Assembly: GCA_030674155.1 (NCBI GenBank) | Contig: CM060319.1 | Location: forward strand, 1,960,492 to 1,980,491 | Source: Stramonita haemastoma | Taxonomy: Eukaryota > Mollusca > Gastropoda > Neogastropoda > Muricidae | Direction: 5' to 3' | DNA: 20,000 bases | Shown here: positions 1-9,249 of the stretch, piece after piece | Numbering within the stretch: the first letter of the stretch is position 1 | Layout: every line of letters begins with the position of its first letter | Program-made: the position numbers and the translations under genes | Notes under the pieces: generated by a model | Seen by the model: only the letters and a program-made list of their open reading frames with translations | What the model was told of the DNA's origin: nothing | The model's database searches: none

Positions 1-159
1 ACTTTGTTTGATTTCATGTTATACATCTAATAACAAGTGTATGGAACGAGTCAGTGTTCTGTGCAGTAGTGATAGTATGTAGTATGATGGCTATGTCAGT
101 ACTGTGCACAGTTAGGATGCTGACTAGGACAGAAGAGGATGGGGTCATGTAATTAACAT
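1..159 (+). other. Intron of PCGF3-type gene, unique part
   Basis: No exon, repeat or RNA gene is visible. This is the non-repeated end of the intron leading to the acceptor at 1010-1011. A TTAAC and a TTGAC near 153-162 could serve as branch points for the ancestral acceptor before the repeat expanded; this is inference. Confidence 0.5.
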
Positions 160-1031
160 TGACTGTATGTTGGGGGGTACAGGTTCTGTGCAATGAAATG
201 ACTGTATGTTGGGGGGTACAGGTGGACATTCTGTGCAATGAAATGACTGTATGTTGGGGGTACAGGTGGACATTCTGTGCAATGAAATGACTGTATGTTG
301 GGGGTACAGGTGGACATTCTGTGCAATGAAATGACTGTGTGTTGGGGGTACAGGTGGACATTCTGTGCAATGAAATGACTGTGTGTTGGGGGTACAGGTG
401 GACATTCTGTGCAATGAAATGACTATGTTGGGGGTACAGGTGGACATTCTGTGCAATGAAATGACTGTATGTTGGGGGTACAGGTGGACATTCTGTGCAA
501 TGAAATGACTGTATGTTGGGGGTACAGGTGGACATTCTGTGCAATGAAATGACTGTATGTTGGGGGTACAGGTGGACATTCTGTGCAATGAAATGACTGT
601 ATGTTGGGGGTACAGGTGGACATTCTGTGCAATGAAATGACTGTATGTTGGGGGTACAGGTGGACATTCTGTGCAATGAAATGACTGTATGTTGGGGGTA
701 CAGGTGGACATTCTGTGCAATGAAATGACTGTATGTTGGGGGTACAGGTGGACATTCTGTGCAATGAAATGACTGTATGTTGGGGGTACAGGTGGACATT
801 CTGTGCAATGAAATGACTGTATGTTGGGGGTACAGGTGGACATTCTGTGCAATGAAATGACTGTATGTTGGGGGTACAGGTGGACATTCTGTGCAATGAA
901 ATGACTGTATGTTGGGGGTACAGGTGGACATTCTGTGCAATGAAATGACTGTATGTTGGGGGTACAGGTGGACATTCTGTGCAATGAAATGACTGTATGT
1001 TGGGGGTACAGGTGGACATTCTGTGCAATGA
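160..1031 (+). repeat. 44-bp minisatellite that repeats the PCGF3 splice acceptor
   Basis: Tandem array with a 44-bp period. Each unit holds TGACTGTATGTTGGGGGTAC, then AG, then 20 nt identical to the first 20 nt of the coding exon that follows (GTGGACATTCTGTGCAATGA). AG sites end at 182, 221, 265, 309, 353, 397 and 439, then every 44 nt to 1011, giving 20 in all. The first is a shortened variant, the unit ending at 439 lost two bases, and two early units have TGTG in place of TATG. Units closest to the exon are the most uniform. The array is intronic except for its last 20 nt. Because 44 is not a multiple of 3 and the - strand lacks stops, the - strand is open in all three frames; that is a by-product of the repeat. 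Confidence 0.95.
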
Positions 1032-1092
1032 GGAAATCCTGGGGAAGGACCACACCCTGAAGTTTGTGTCGGTCACACGATGGAGAGCCAAA
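1012..1092 (+). CDS. PCGF3: PCGF3-type Polycomb RING finger protein, penultimate coding exon (RAWUL)
   Basis: An 81-nt, phase 0-0 exon encoding 27 residues that begin VDILCNEEILGKDHTLKF and end VTRWRAK. The NEEILGKDHTLKF and TRWR blocks are hallmarks of the PCGF3/PCGF5 branch, in the RAWUL (ubiquitin-like) domain that in the family binds partner subunits of variant PRC1. The acceptor is TACAG at 1007-1011 and the donor is GTGAGT at 1093-1098. The intron positions match those flanking the PCGF1 exon at 15986-16066, which also encodes 27 residues. The acceptor lacks a pyrimidine tract and is preceded by GGGGG, a consequence of the minisatellite in which it is the last unit. Upstream exons (RING domain) lie outside the window. 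The short C-terminus favours PCGF3 over PCGF5; in an invertebrate the gene may be the single ancestor of both. Confidence 0.93.
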
Positions 1093-2175
1093 GTGAGTAG
1101 TGCCTGCCCTTAGTCAGCCATGTCCACAGGGTTTCTCTGGAAAAGTTTATCATTGTTGTTGAAAAGAATTTAAACTCTTTAAGTTTTGATTGTATTCTTA
1201 GTGATTTTCTCTAAAAGTTGTATCGTTATTGAAAATGATTTTGATTCCAAAGTTTTAACTTTATTCCTAGTGGTTTTCTCTGTAAACTTTTCATGTTATT
1301 GCAAGTGGTTTTCTCTGTAAAGTTGAAGTGGTATTCAAGTGACTGTCTTTATAAAGTTTTAATGTTATACAAGTGGCTTTCTCTATAAAGTTAAAATGGT
1401 ATTGTAAGTTTTTGTTGTTGTTGTTTGTAAGTAGTTTTTCAGTGAGGTCTTGTTATTGCTGTTGATATGTAGTTGATTTTCTCTGTAAAGTTTCAATATT
1501 GCAATGGACTTCCAATACTGTTAGTCTTATTTCAAGTTTTTTGGGTTTTTTTTAATCTATATAGCTTCTGCATTGCAGTTGATCTTCTGTGGTTATTAAC
1601 ATTATTGCAAGTGATTTTTTGATGATCAGGACCATCACTGTACTTATGTCAGTGCTAAATTTCACTCACACAAATATGTGAAGTGCAAAGGTCCACAAAA
1701 TAGCCTTCAGATACATGTGTGCTCACAGTGCGTGTGTACCAGTGAAGATTCCACTCATAGATGTTTGTCAGACACTAAGTGAAAACAGAGTTACCCCAGG
1801 CTCCATAAAAAATGCATTTCTGCAATCAGTAATCAATGGTTAGAGTGCTTTTTGGGGTAAATTGATATGTAGTGCATTCAAATCAGTTTTCAAAGCAAAC
1901 AATATGGGGACGTTGGGGCACCTCTGAAGATTTTGCAGCCAGCTTCCTGCATTCAAAAAAGCCAGTGCCAAAGGCATTTAGGAGGGTTTTTTGCTGCAGT
2001 GCTCTCATTTTCTTCATATTTTGGGGAGGGGGCATTGTTTTCTTCATTGTCTAACTGGGTGGCTGGCTTTACATGATACCATTGTGAAGTATTGATAGTT
2101 GATTTAGTTCGTACCCTATGTTGTTGGGCTGCATGTGAGATGAAACTGAAGCAGTCTTTTTCCTGCCTGTGACAG
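1093..2175 (+). other. Last intron of PCGF3-type gene, with decayed 35-bp repeats
   Basis: A 1083-nt intron between donor GTGAGT (1093) and acceptor GTGACAG (2169-2175), the latter preceded by a good pyrimidine tract, TTTTTCCTGCC. From about 1130 to 1620 it holds degenerate tandem units of 34-35 bp around GTGGTTTTCTCTGTAAAGTT, clearest at 1269, 1304, 1338 and 1372. From 1620 to 2168 nothing further is recognised; a short open stretch at 1872-2054 shows no protein likeness. Confidence 0.8.
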
Positions 2176-2223
2176 GACTCGCCTCTGCTGCTTCACTACA
2201 GACAGAGAGTGGCGGAGTTGTGA
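2176..2223 (+). CDS. PCGF3: PCGF3-type Polycomb RING finger protein, last coding exon
   Basis: Phase-0 exon encoding DSPLLLHYRQRVAEL followed by TGA at 2221-2223. The PLLLHYR core is the end of the RAWUL fold in PCGF3, and the 15-residue tail has the same length as I recall for vertebrate PCGF3; PCGF5 carries a longer insert before this block. The acceptor is CTGCCTGTGACAG. Together with the exon at 1012-1092 this gives the C-terminal 42 residues. The gene product is expected in the nucleus as part of a PRC1.3/PRC1.5-type complex, by family knowledge rather than anything seen here. Confidence 0.92.
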   Translation, partial: DSPLLLHYRQRVAEL

Positions 2224-4053
2224 CGGCACGCACACACACTGCCCACACTGCGGGGACGAACTTTACACCTACCTACCCAACACACAGTGACGCTGACTGA
2301 CATAACGGGTTTTTCTTCCACGTGGCATGACACGGGCAGACTGACATTCTGTTGATCCACCTTGCCAGACTTTGTCACCATCATCATCATCGTCATCGTT
2401 GTCGTCGCCATCTCTTCGTCAGTAATATCAGAAAGCCTCCTGTGTGCTCGGTTTATGCAAAAAGATACTTTGATGATTCTTTGAAGGGATTCGTGGACAT
2501 CTTGAGGTACACTAAAACATGCCTACAAAAGAAGGATATTTCCAAAGAGAACATCTAAGATTTGTGATGGCTTTAAGGAAAAAGTTGTTTTAACTTCCTT
2601 TTTGCTATAGGACTGAAAAAAATCAAGTCTTCAAATTCTTCAGTCGTCAATACATATTATCATGCATGTTATAACTCTTTTCACTGGTAAGTTACATACA
2701 GGTGATGATTTTTATCAGACATTGTGTGGTTGGCTGATTGGTTGGTCTGTGTTCTGTCATTGACACATCGCAAAACACTTTGCTGGTGTCGTTTTCTTTT
2801 TACTGTGCACTTTGTTAAAAATGAATTGTTCTTCTCTTAGTTCATAAGCGTGTGCATGGAAAATAGAAAATAACAATCAAGCATAAGTGACAACTTCGAT
2901 ATTGATGCTTACCTATTCCTATTGTGAAAAGAGAGATTATTTGAGGGTATATGGATTAGTTAGTCATTTTCAAAGAGTGGATTAACAGAAGACAAGGACT
3001 GACTGCAAGAGTGAAATGACATCACCCTTTTGAAATGTAGCTCGACTCCTGTGAAAGCAAGCTTTGATACAATTATGTAGACAGTTTTATCTCTTGAAGA
3101 AAGTGGGGTTGGACATTCAATCACTCTCTGCTTTGTGCTGCATTCTGATATATACACTTTTTTATGGCATGCATTGGGTATTCATATCATTAGTTCATGC
3201 TCTTCATTATGAATTGTCATCAAAAAGAATGTCGAGCTTTCATAAAAACTAATTGGATCCGTGTGTGAGGTCGTGAATTTAAAAAATGGGATTTTTTGGT
3301 GTGTTTTACCCATTCAGTGATGATTTGATTTACTGATAAAAGATTATACCGTAACATTTTATCTTGTCCTTGCTCATGTGACAGACAATAACTGTTGTTG
3401 TCTGAGTGTCCGTTGAAGAATATTGTCAACAGTGTATACAGTAGTTTTGTAAAAAGTGAGGAGAAATTGTGTCCGTTTACTAAATAGCAAGAAAGGATCC
3501 TACGGTAAACAAATGGAAATGGTTTATTTTGAGATCATGAGAAAATAGCTTCACATGTCTGTAGCCACTTGTATACTCTACTCTGGTCATGGCTTGTTCA
3601 AAAGCAGATTAGCAGTTTGGGCTGTCATAACTTTCCCCCCAATTTTTAAGGATCTATCTTATCAATTTGAAAAATATTTTGTTGTTGTTCCGTTTTAGTT
3701 TGTTTAGTTTTTTGTTTGTTTGGGTTGTTGTTTTTAGACTGTCATGGTGGAGAAATGTGAAAGTTGTTACCATGAGCAAAGTGTACACATTGAAACCTGT
3801 AAGCCAAGTTGTGGCTGCCTTTTCTATGGACGTTGGCTTTTACCAATCAAATAGAAGCTGCAGAAGGGTGGAGTTTATCTGGAGTTTTGTTCAGAGAAAG
3901 GCTGTATGTTATTTATTACTTATGTGGAGGCAAGTTACGCAATTTTTTCTGGTTGAATATCACTGTGCCTGTAAGACCTGTTTTGGAGATGTGGTGAAAG
4001 GTCAATCTGTATGTGTCATTTTCTATTGGAGCGTTTCTTCACCAAGGTGTGTG
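2224..4053 (+). other. Downstream region / probable 3' UTR of PCGF3-type gene
   Basis: AT-rich sequence with no recognisable gene. It starts with CA-rich and CATCAT/CGTCGT runs (2228-2412). No AATAAA or ATTAAA was found on the + strand here, so a canonical end of the PCGF3 mRNA is not visible. T-rich low complexity occurs at 3680-3735. An open stretch at 3667-4077 is a low-complexity by-product with no family likeness. Confidence 0.4.
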
Positions 4054-5281
4054 GAGAAGAGAGGTATGTGTGGATGATGTTCCTTTAGGACTGAAAGAGG
4101 TATGTGTGGATGATGTTCCTTTAGGACTGAAGAGAGGTATGTGTGGATGATGTTCCTTTAGGACTGAAGAGAGGTATGTGTGGATGATGTTCCTTTAGGA
4201 CTGAAGAGAGGTATGTGTGGATGATGTTCCTTTAGGACTGAAGAGAGGTATGTGTGGATGATGTTCCTTTAGGACTGAAGAGAGGTATGTGTGGATGATG
4301 TTCCTTTAGGACTGAAGAGAGGTATGTGTGGATGATGTTCCTTTAGGACTGAAGAGAGGTATGTGTGGATGATGTTCCTTTAGGACTGAAGAGAGGTATG
4401 TGTGGATGATGTTCCTTTAGGACTGAAGAGAGGTATGTGTGGATGATGTTCCTTTAGGACTGAAGAGAGGTATGTGTGGATGATGTTCCTGTAGGACTGA
4501 AGAGAGGTATGTGTGGATGATGTTCCTGTAGGACTGAAGAGAGGTATGTGTGGATGATGTTCCTTTAGGACTGAAGAGAGGTATGTGTGGATGATGTTCC
4601 TGTAGGACTGAAGAGAGGTATGTGTGGATGATGTTCCTTTAGGACTGAAGTGAGGTATGTGTGGATGATGTTCCTTTAGGACTGAAGAGAGGTATGTGTG
4701 GATGATGTTCCTTTAGGACTGAAGTGAGGTATGTGTGGATGATGTTCCTTTAGGACTGAAGAGAGGTATGTGTGGATGATGTTCCTGTAGGACTGAAGAG
4801 AGGTATGTGTGGATGATGTTCCTGTAGGACTGAAGAGAGGTATGTGTGGATGATGTTCCTGTAGGACTGAAGAGAGGTATGTGTGGATGATGTTCCTTTA
4901 GGACTGAAGAGAGGTATGTGTGGATGATGTTCCTTTAGGACTGAAGAGAGGTATGTGTGGATGATGTTCCTTTAGGACTGAAGTGAGGTATGTGTGGATG
5001 ATGTTCCTTTAGGACTGAAGAGAGGTATGTGTGGATGATGTTCCTTTAGGACTGAAGAGAGGTGTGTGTGGATGATGTTCCTTTAGGACTGAAGTGAGGT
5101 ATGTGTGGATGATGTTCCTTTAGGACTGAAGAGAGGTATGTGTGGATGATGTTCCTTTAGGACTGAAGAGAGGTGTGTGTGGATGATGTTCCTTTAGGAC
5201 TGAAGAGAGGTGTGTGTGGATGATGTTCCTTTAGGACTGAAGAGAGGTGTGTGTGGATGATGTTCCTTTAGGACTGAAGTG
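4054..5281 (+). repeat. 37-bp minisatellite, 33 units, with splice-like motifs
   Basis: The unit is AGAGAGGTATGTGTGGATGA followed by TGTTCCTTTAGGACTGA. The first spacing is 36 bp, then 31 spacings are exactly 37 bp (GT positions 4064, 4100, 4137, then every 37 to 5247). Each unit contains GAGAG|GTATGT, a consensus 5' splice donor, and TTCCTTTAG|GA, a consensus 3' acceptor. Variant positions are scattered as a mosaic: CCTTTAG/CCTGTAG, GAAGAGAGG/GAAGTGAGG and GGTATG/GGTGTG, the last concentrated at the right end. All units are read in the same sense as the PCGF3-type gene. Confidence 0.95.
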
Positions 5282-5338
5282 ATTCTGGTTTAAAGATGTA
5301 GAGGATGTATTTTATCCTAACTATCCTATTTATCGTTG

Positions 5339-5387
5339 TATATATGCTAACTCCTCCATAATTATCAGGGAGGAGTCAGCATATATA
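5339..5387. repeat. Near-perfect inverted repeat (19-bp stem, 11-nt loop)
   Basis: 5339-5357 (TATATATGCTAACTCCTCC) is complementary to 5369-5387 with one mismatch; the loop is 5358-5368. It lies 58 bp after the 37-bp array. It is short for an animal pre-miRNA (usually about 60-80 nt), so a small palindromic transposon remnant or a structured RNA element are equally possible. Confidence 0.8.
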
Positions 5388-5502
5388 TTATAGAGAGGAG
5401 AGAGGCAGATAGTGTCTCAGCTCATTTTCAGGTGTAGAGAAGGTGATCTGTAGAAAGGGAGTGTAAAGCACCTGAAAATCACAAGGTAGCAGAGAAGCTT
5501 GT

Positions 5503-5706
5503 GTCATGGAGAGATGTGGTCAATCATTTGATGATGCTGATAACTTTGTATTTGAGAATAGAAACTTTGCGTCATGAAGAGGTGTGTTCAGTCATTTGAT
5601 GATGCTGATGGCTTTGTATTTGAGAATAGAAACTTTGCGTCATGAAGAGGTGTGTTCAGTCATTTGATGATGCTGATGGCTTTGTATTTGAGAATAGAAA
5701 CTTTGC
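5503..5706 (+). repeat. 68-bp tandem repeat, 3 units
   Basis: Three consecutive 68-bp copies starting at 5503, 5571 and 5639 around GTCATTTGATGATGCTGATG and TTTGAGAATAGAAACTTTGC. Copies 2 and 3 are nearly identical while copy 1 differs at several places, implying the last duplication is recent. No open frame or known element is recognised. 5282-5502, other than the hairpin, and 5707-5978 hold nothing I can name. Confidence 0.93.
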
Positions 5707-5978
5707 GTCAAGTACCAGATATGTTTCTTATGAAACTTTGCCTGTATTAGTGCCGGTAAATTTCTGTGTAAATGTCTGTAAATTTCTTTAGCTGCCAACT
5801 AGCCCTTCATTCCGTGACTTTAGTTTGAAGCAAGACCAGTGCACACAGCAACCGGAGGATAGGGAAATGTTTGTCAACTTTTAGGAATTGCAAAATGACT
5901 TTGAAAGAGTTTGCAAGACTTTTCTAGTGGGAAAGAAAGTCAGTCAATGCAGATAGTGCCAGGATTGATTAGGCAAAT

Positions 5979-6071
5979 ACAAATCCTTTATTTTGTTTTA
6001 GTTTAAGTTACAAATCCTTTATTTTGTTTTTGTTTAAGTTACAAATCCTTTACTTTGTCTTTGTTTAACCA
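5979..6071 (+). repeat. 31-bp tandem repeat, 3 units
   Basis: Units start at 5979, 6010 and 6041, each ACAAATCCTTTATTTTGTTT plus TGTTTAAGTT with small differences. T-rich and without coding potential. Confidence 0.88.
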
Positions 6072-6375
6072 TCTGAATGCAGTACTGGCATGTGAAGAGT
6101 CCTCGCTTGCTGGCCATGCTCTCAGGCTGTGTCAAGGGCTGCAGTGTGTTGGGGTCAATGTCTGGCTCCCAGCCCCAGCCAACAGTGCCGGGGGAAGTGG
6201 AGTTCAGTGCCATCCACTTTTCAAAGAAATGGAGAGTGTTGCTCAAATTACCTGACCACAATGTAGGGGCTTGTATCTTTCAAGCCAGCTTGATGCCAGG
6301 AAGGAAATGAAAGGTGTAGAGTCAAGTCATTAACTGCATACAAAGTCTGTATGGGATTTTTTTTTTTAATGTGTA
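6072..6375. other. Unassigned GC-richer stretch, open on both strands
   Basis: About 6080-6245 is richer in G+C than its surroundings and is open in several frames. The - strand frame (6261 to 6034, 75 residues) contains FFEKWMALNSTSPGTVGWGW and CQYCIQMVK; the + strand frames contain HFSKKW and LLKLPDH. I do not recognise a family on either strand and see no convincing pair of splice sites. It may be a fossil coding fragment of a transposon or host gene, or chance. Confidence 0.25.
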
Positions 6376-6685
6376 CAGTCCAGCATTGCTGTAGGGTTGG
6401 ATGTAGCTTGGAGCCTGCACAAAATACAACATGCACAGAGTCCAGCATTTCTGTGTGGTTGGATACAGTACAGAGTTTGCAGATTTTAGAAATGAGCACT
6501 GTACAGGGTACAAAAAAAAAAGTTACAGTGAGCTCCATGTTTCTGTATGGTTGGTCACAGTTTGGGTGTATAGAAAACACCAATGTGTCAGGAGCCTTGT
6601 GTTTTTGTATATGAACACAGCTGAGAACAGTGCAGAATACCATGTGTAAGAAATCCAACGATTCTTCATAAAGGGACACATACAG
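6376..6685 (+). repeat. Degenerate repeats related to the adjacent minisatellite
   Basis: Three diverged copies of a module TCCAGCATTTCTGTGTGGTT GGATACAG... occur at about 6380, 6441 and 6532, with AGTACAGAG/GCCTGCACA pieces also found in the 61/66-bp array to the right. A further fragment, CCCAGCATCTTTGTATGGTT, is at about 7356. The whole 6376-7378 block looks like one ancient repeat locus of which only the middle was recently homogenised. Confidence 0.55.
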
Positions 6686-7330
6686 AGCCTGCACAGAAGT
6701 CAGTGTGTAGGAAACCTGATGTTTGTGCATAGTGTGAAGAATACAGTACACAGCCTGCACAGAAGTCAGTGTGTAGGAAACCTGATGTTATAGTGTGAAG
6801 AATACAGTACAGAGCCTGCACAGAAGTCAGTGTGTAGGAAACCTGATGTTTGTGCATAATGTGAAGAATACAGTACACAGCCTGCACAGAAGTCAGTGTG
6901 TAGGAAACCTGATGTTTGTGCATAGTGTGAAGAATACAGTACACAGCCGGCACAGAAGTCATTGTGTAGGAAACCTGATGTTTGTGCATAATGTGAAGAA
7001 TACAGTACACAGCCTGCACAGAAGTCAGTGTGTAGGAAACCTGATGTTTGTGCATAGTGTGAAAATACAGTACACAGCCTGCACAGAAGTCATTGTGTAG
7101 GAAACCTGATGTTATAGTGTGAAGAATACAGTACACAGCCTGCACAGAAGTCAGTGTGTAGGAAACCTGATGTTATAGTGTGAAGAATACAGTACACAGC
7201 CTGCACAGAAGTCAGTGTGTAGGAAACCTGATGTTATAGTGTGAAGAATACAGTACACAGCCTGCACAGAAGTCATTGTGTAGGAAACCTGATGTTATAG
7301 TGTGAAGAATACAGTACAGAGCCCGCAAAT
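6686..7330 (+). repeat. Mosaic 61/66-bp minisatellite, 10 units
   Basis: Units start at 6686, 6752, 6813, 6879, 6945, 7011, 7076, 7137, 7198 and 7259, ending at 7320. Two forms differ by five bases: 66 bp with GATGTTTGTGCATAGTGTG, and 61 bp with GATGTTATAGTGTG. The order is 66, 61, 66, 66, 66, 65, 61, 61, 61, 61. Conserved core: AGCCTGCACAGAAGTCAGTG. Long open frames across the array on both strands are repeat by-products (a 66-bp unit keeps frame). Confidence 0.93.
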
Positions 7331-8569
7331 AATCCAGATGGAATGTTAAAAGAGCCCAGCATCTTTGTATGGTTCTGTGTTGTCAGTTGGTGCTGATATT
7401 TATTGCAGTGGACTGATGCCAGGTCGTGGTGGCTGAACATGGGTATAGCTGACAGGTCACCTGGTGCCAGTGGTCTCCAGGGGAGTGGTAATTTTGTGAC
7501 ATAGTCATTAGAAGGTGGAATAACAAAGTAACCATAAAAAAACAAAACAGGGAGATCAGGGATCTTGAGCTGGTGATGCTTTAAGTGAATGATTGAATAG
7601 TTGGGATACATGTGGGTTTTTGATAAGTAAATCAGCAACATTAAAAGCATTCTTAGAATTAATCTTGTGTGGTGAACAGGTGAATAGCTTGGACCAGTTT
7701 GCCTCGTTGGCCACTGTAAACTTTTTGTTGTTTTTGGTATTAACAATATGAATAATTCAAAATCTTTCCTGTAATCTGATGTGATGAATGAGCAGGGTTT
7801 TTTTTACATTTATATATCTGGGCACATCTTGTTATTACTGATGAATGAATAAACAGTCTTCAGTTCAGTCTTAATGGGTTTTCATCATCTGTTATCTATG
7901 TCTTCCCATTTATCGTGGTCCCTATTTATCGTACACACCGTATTTATACCTTCCATGGTGAATACTGCATGAAGCTTGAGTAGGTCTGCCCTGTTGCTGC
8001 ACAAAACCAGGTAGTTGTATATTTACAGGGCCAGGTGTAATTCATTGTGTGGACGGACATACATGTGTAGATCAAATTGCATGATGCATATCATCCTGTT
8101 TTGTTGGTGTATCTGTGTGCAACAGTGAATGCTTCATAGACGATTGGAGATGGTGGTTTTATCCAGTGGCGCTCAGTGGCAAGCTGATCATTGTTCTTGC
8201 TGAGAAAGGGCATTGACATCATGTGTTTTACTGCACACTTTGCTGTGTGCATAATGCCTGTTGTTTAAAGCCTGAACAGTCCTCTCTCCAAAGGCTGGGA
8301 GCTTGTTCCGTAGAAATAGTAGAATTGCCGCCACATTCTGCAAGGTGTGTACTAGTTAGTTATCTTTTCAGTCTTTTTTTCTGTTTTCTATGCAAGCATA
8401 GAATTTTCCCCTCTTTTACCACAGTCTATTATACTTTGTACTGGCCTGCTTTGGAAAGAAAGTAGGGATAGACAGCAGTAGCTCTTTATACACGATTTGC
8501 CAGCATGGCCTTTCCACAGATATTCCTCTCACTGTTCCCAGTGTTTCTAGGGGTGGTCAGGTGGACAGG
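7331..8569. other. Intergenic sequence without a recognised gene
   Basis: No family likeness found. A - strand open frame covering 7746-7273 overlaps the end of the minisatellite; its central part reads FVIPPSNDYVTKLPLPWRPL but has no family I know. Another short open stretch at 8223-8465 is unremarkable. Confidence 0.4.
7849..7854 (+). promoter_or_regulatory. Possible polyadenylation signal AATAAA
   Basis: First canonical AATAAA on the + strand after the PCGF3-type stop codon at 2223 that I could find by eye. If used, the 3' UTR would be about 5.6 kb and would include the 37-bp and 61/66-bp arrays. A non-canonical upstream signal is equally possible, so this is a weak call. Confidence 0.25.
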
Positions 8570-9050
8570 CTGATCACTTGGTGCTGGTGTAGTGAAGCAA
8601 GAAGTGCAGGTCTGACCCCTGTTTATGCCTGAACTTTAACACCCATCCTCTAAACCTGGAATAGTTGTCTGGGTGCTAGTCTTTGGAATGAGTTGATAAA
8701 CTGAGGTCCTGTGTGCTATATGCATTCAGCGCATGTGAAAGAACCCTTGGAGACTAGAGAGTTTTCTGTAGAAAAGAGCTGGTCTCATAGGGAAATAAAT
8801 ATACATAAAGATTTTTTTTTTTTGATAAAGGAAGAACACACTCACCCCTAGGACAACAGCCCAAATTTCTCGCAGAGAAATCTGCTGTGACTGAAAGTAG
8901 CATACAAAATACTATCATTTCTTCTCTGTTGCTGTAATACTGCTCTAGCTCTACCTAAGTGGTGGGCAAATGGTTATATGTACACACAAAATCTCAGCTT
9001 TGGTGAACCTTGAAGCTCTTGCCAAGGAAAGCAACAAAAAAACAAAACAA
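8570..9050 (+). mobile_element. Decayed SINE copy 1 (molluscan tRNA-derived type)
   Basis: Contains ATAAACTGAGGTCCTGTGTG (8695-8714), GTGAAAGAACCC, an ACAGCCCAAATTTCTCGCAG block near 8857, and TACCTAAGTGGTGGGCAAAT (8950-8969), in the order expected for a SINE body I recognise as widespread in molluscs. The first 20-mer recurs exactly in copy 3 at about 11048. It ends in an A-rich tail near 9035-9050. The central part is longer than in copies 2 and 3, so it may be a mosaic of two subfamilies. The tRNA head is not clear. Confidence 0.6.
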
Positions 9051-9085
9051 AATCCCCCCAAATTTACCTTGATGAGGTTCATTGT

Positions 9086-9102
9086 AAAAAAAAAAAAAAA
9101 AA
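9086..9102 (+). repeat. A17 homopolymer
   Basis: Run of 17 A, 36 bp beyond SINE copy 1; it may be the tail of a further small insertion. Confidence 0.85.
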
Positions 9103-9173
9103 TGTTGTAAACCATGTTCTTTCGCAAATAGTTTGATTCCAGTGAGGCTTGGTGTTTGACACTGCTGGTGTGT

Positions 9174-9249
9174 TGGATGTGGATGGATGGTTGGATGGAT
9201 GGATGGATGGATGGATGGTTGGATGGATGGATGGATGGATGGATGGATG
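9174..9249 (+). repeat. (GGAT)n microsatellite
   Basis: About 76 nt of tandem GGAT/TGGA with two GGTT interruptions. Repetitive open frames on both strands here are by-products. Confidence 0.95.

Noticed and set aside
1..1031. CRISPR-like direct repeats
   Set aside because: Units are contiguous with no unique spacers, and the setting is a eukaryotic gene; this is a minisatellite.
14..1091. Three overlapping - strand open frames (up to 308 residues) reading STCTP/SFHCTECPP/YPQHTVISL repeats
   Set aside because: They arise because the 44-bp unit has no - strand stops and shifts frame each copy. The + strand exon at 1012 shows the true coding strand.
3667..4077. 136-residue + strand open frame ahead of the 37-bp array
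   Set aside because: Starts in T-rich low complexity and runs into the minisatellite; no domain, signal or splice evidence supports a protein.
6666..7145. Long open frames on both strands over the 61/66-bp array
   Set aside because: Explained by the 66-bp unit being a multiple of three; subtype changes break the frame.
7273..7746. 157-residue - strand open frame
   Set aside because: Overlaps the minisatellite end, has no recognised family or splice sites, and its composition looks non-coding.
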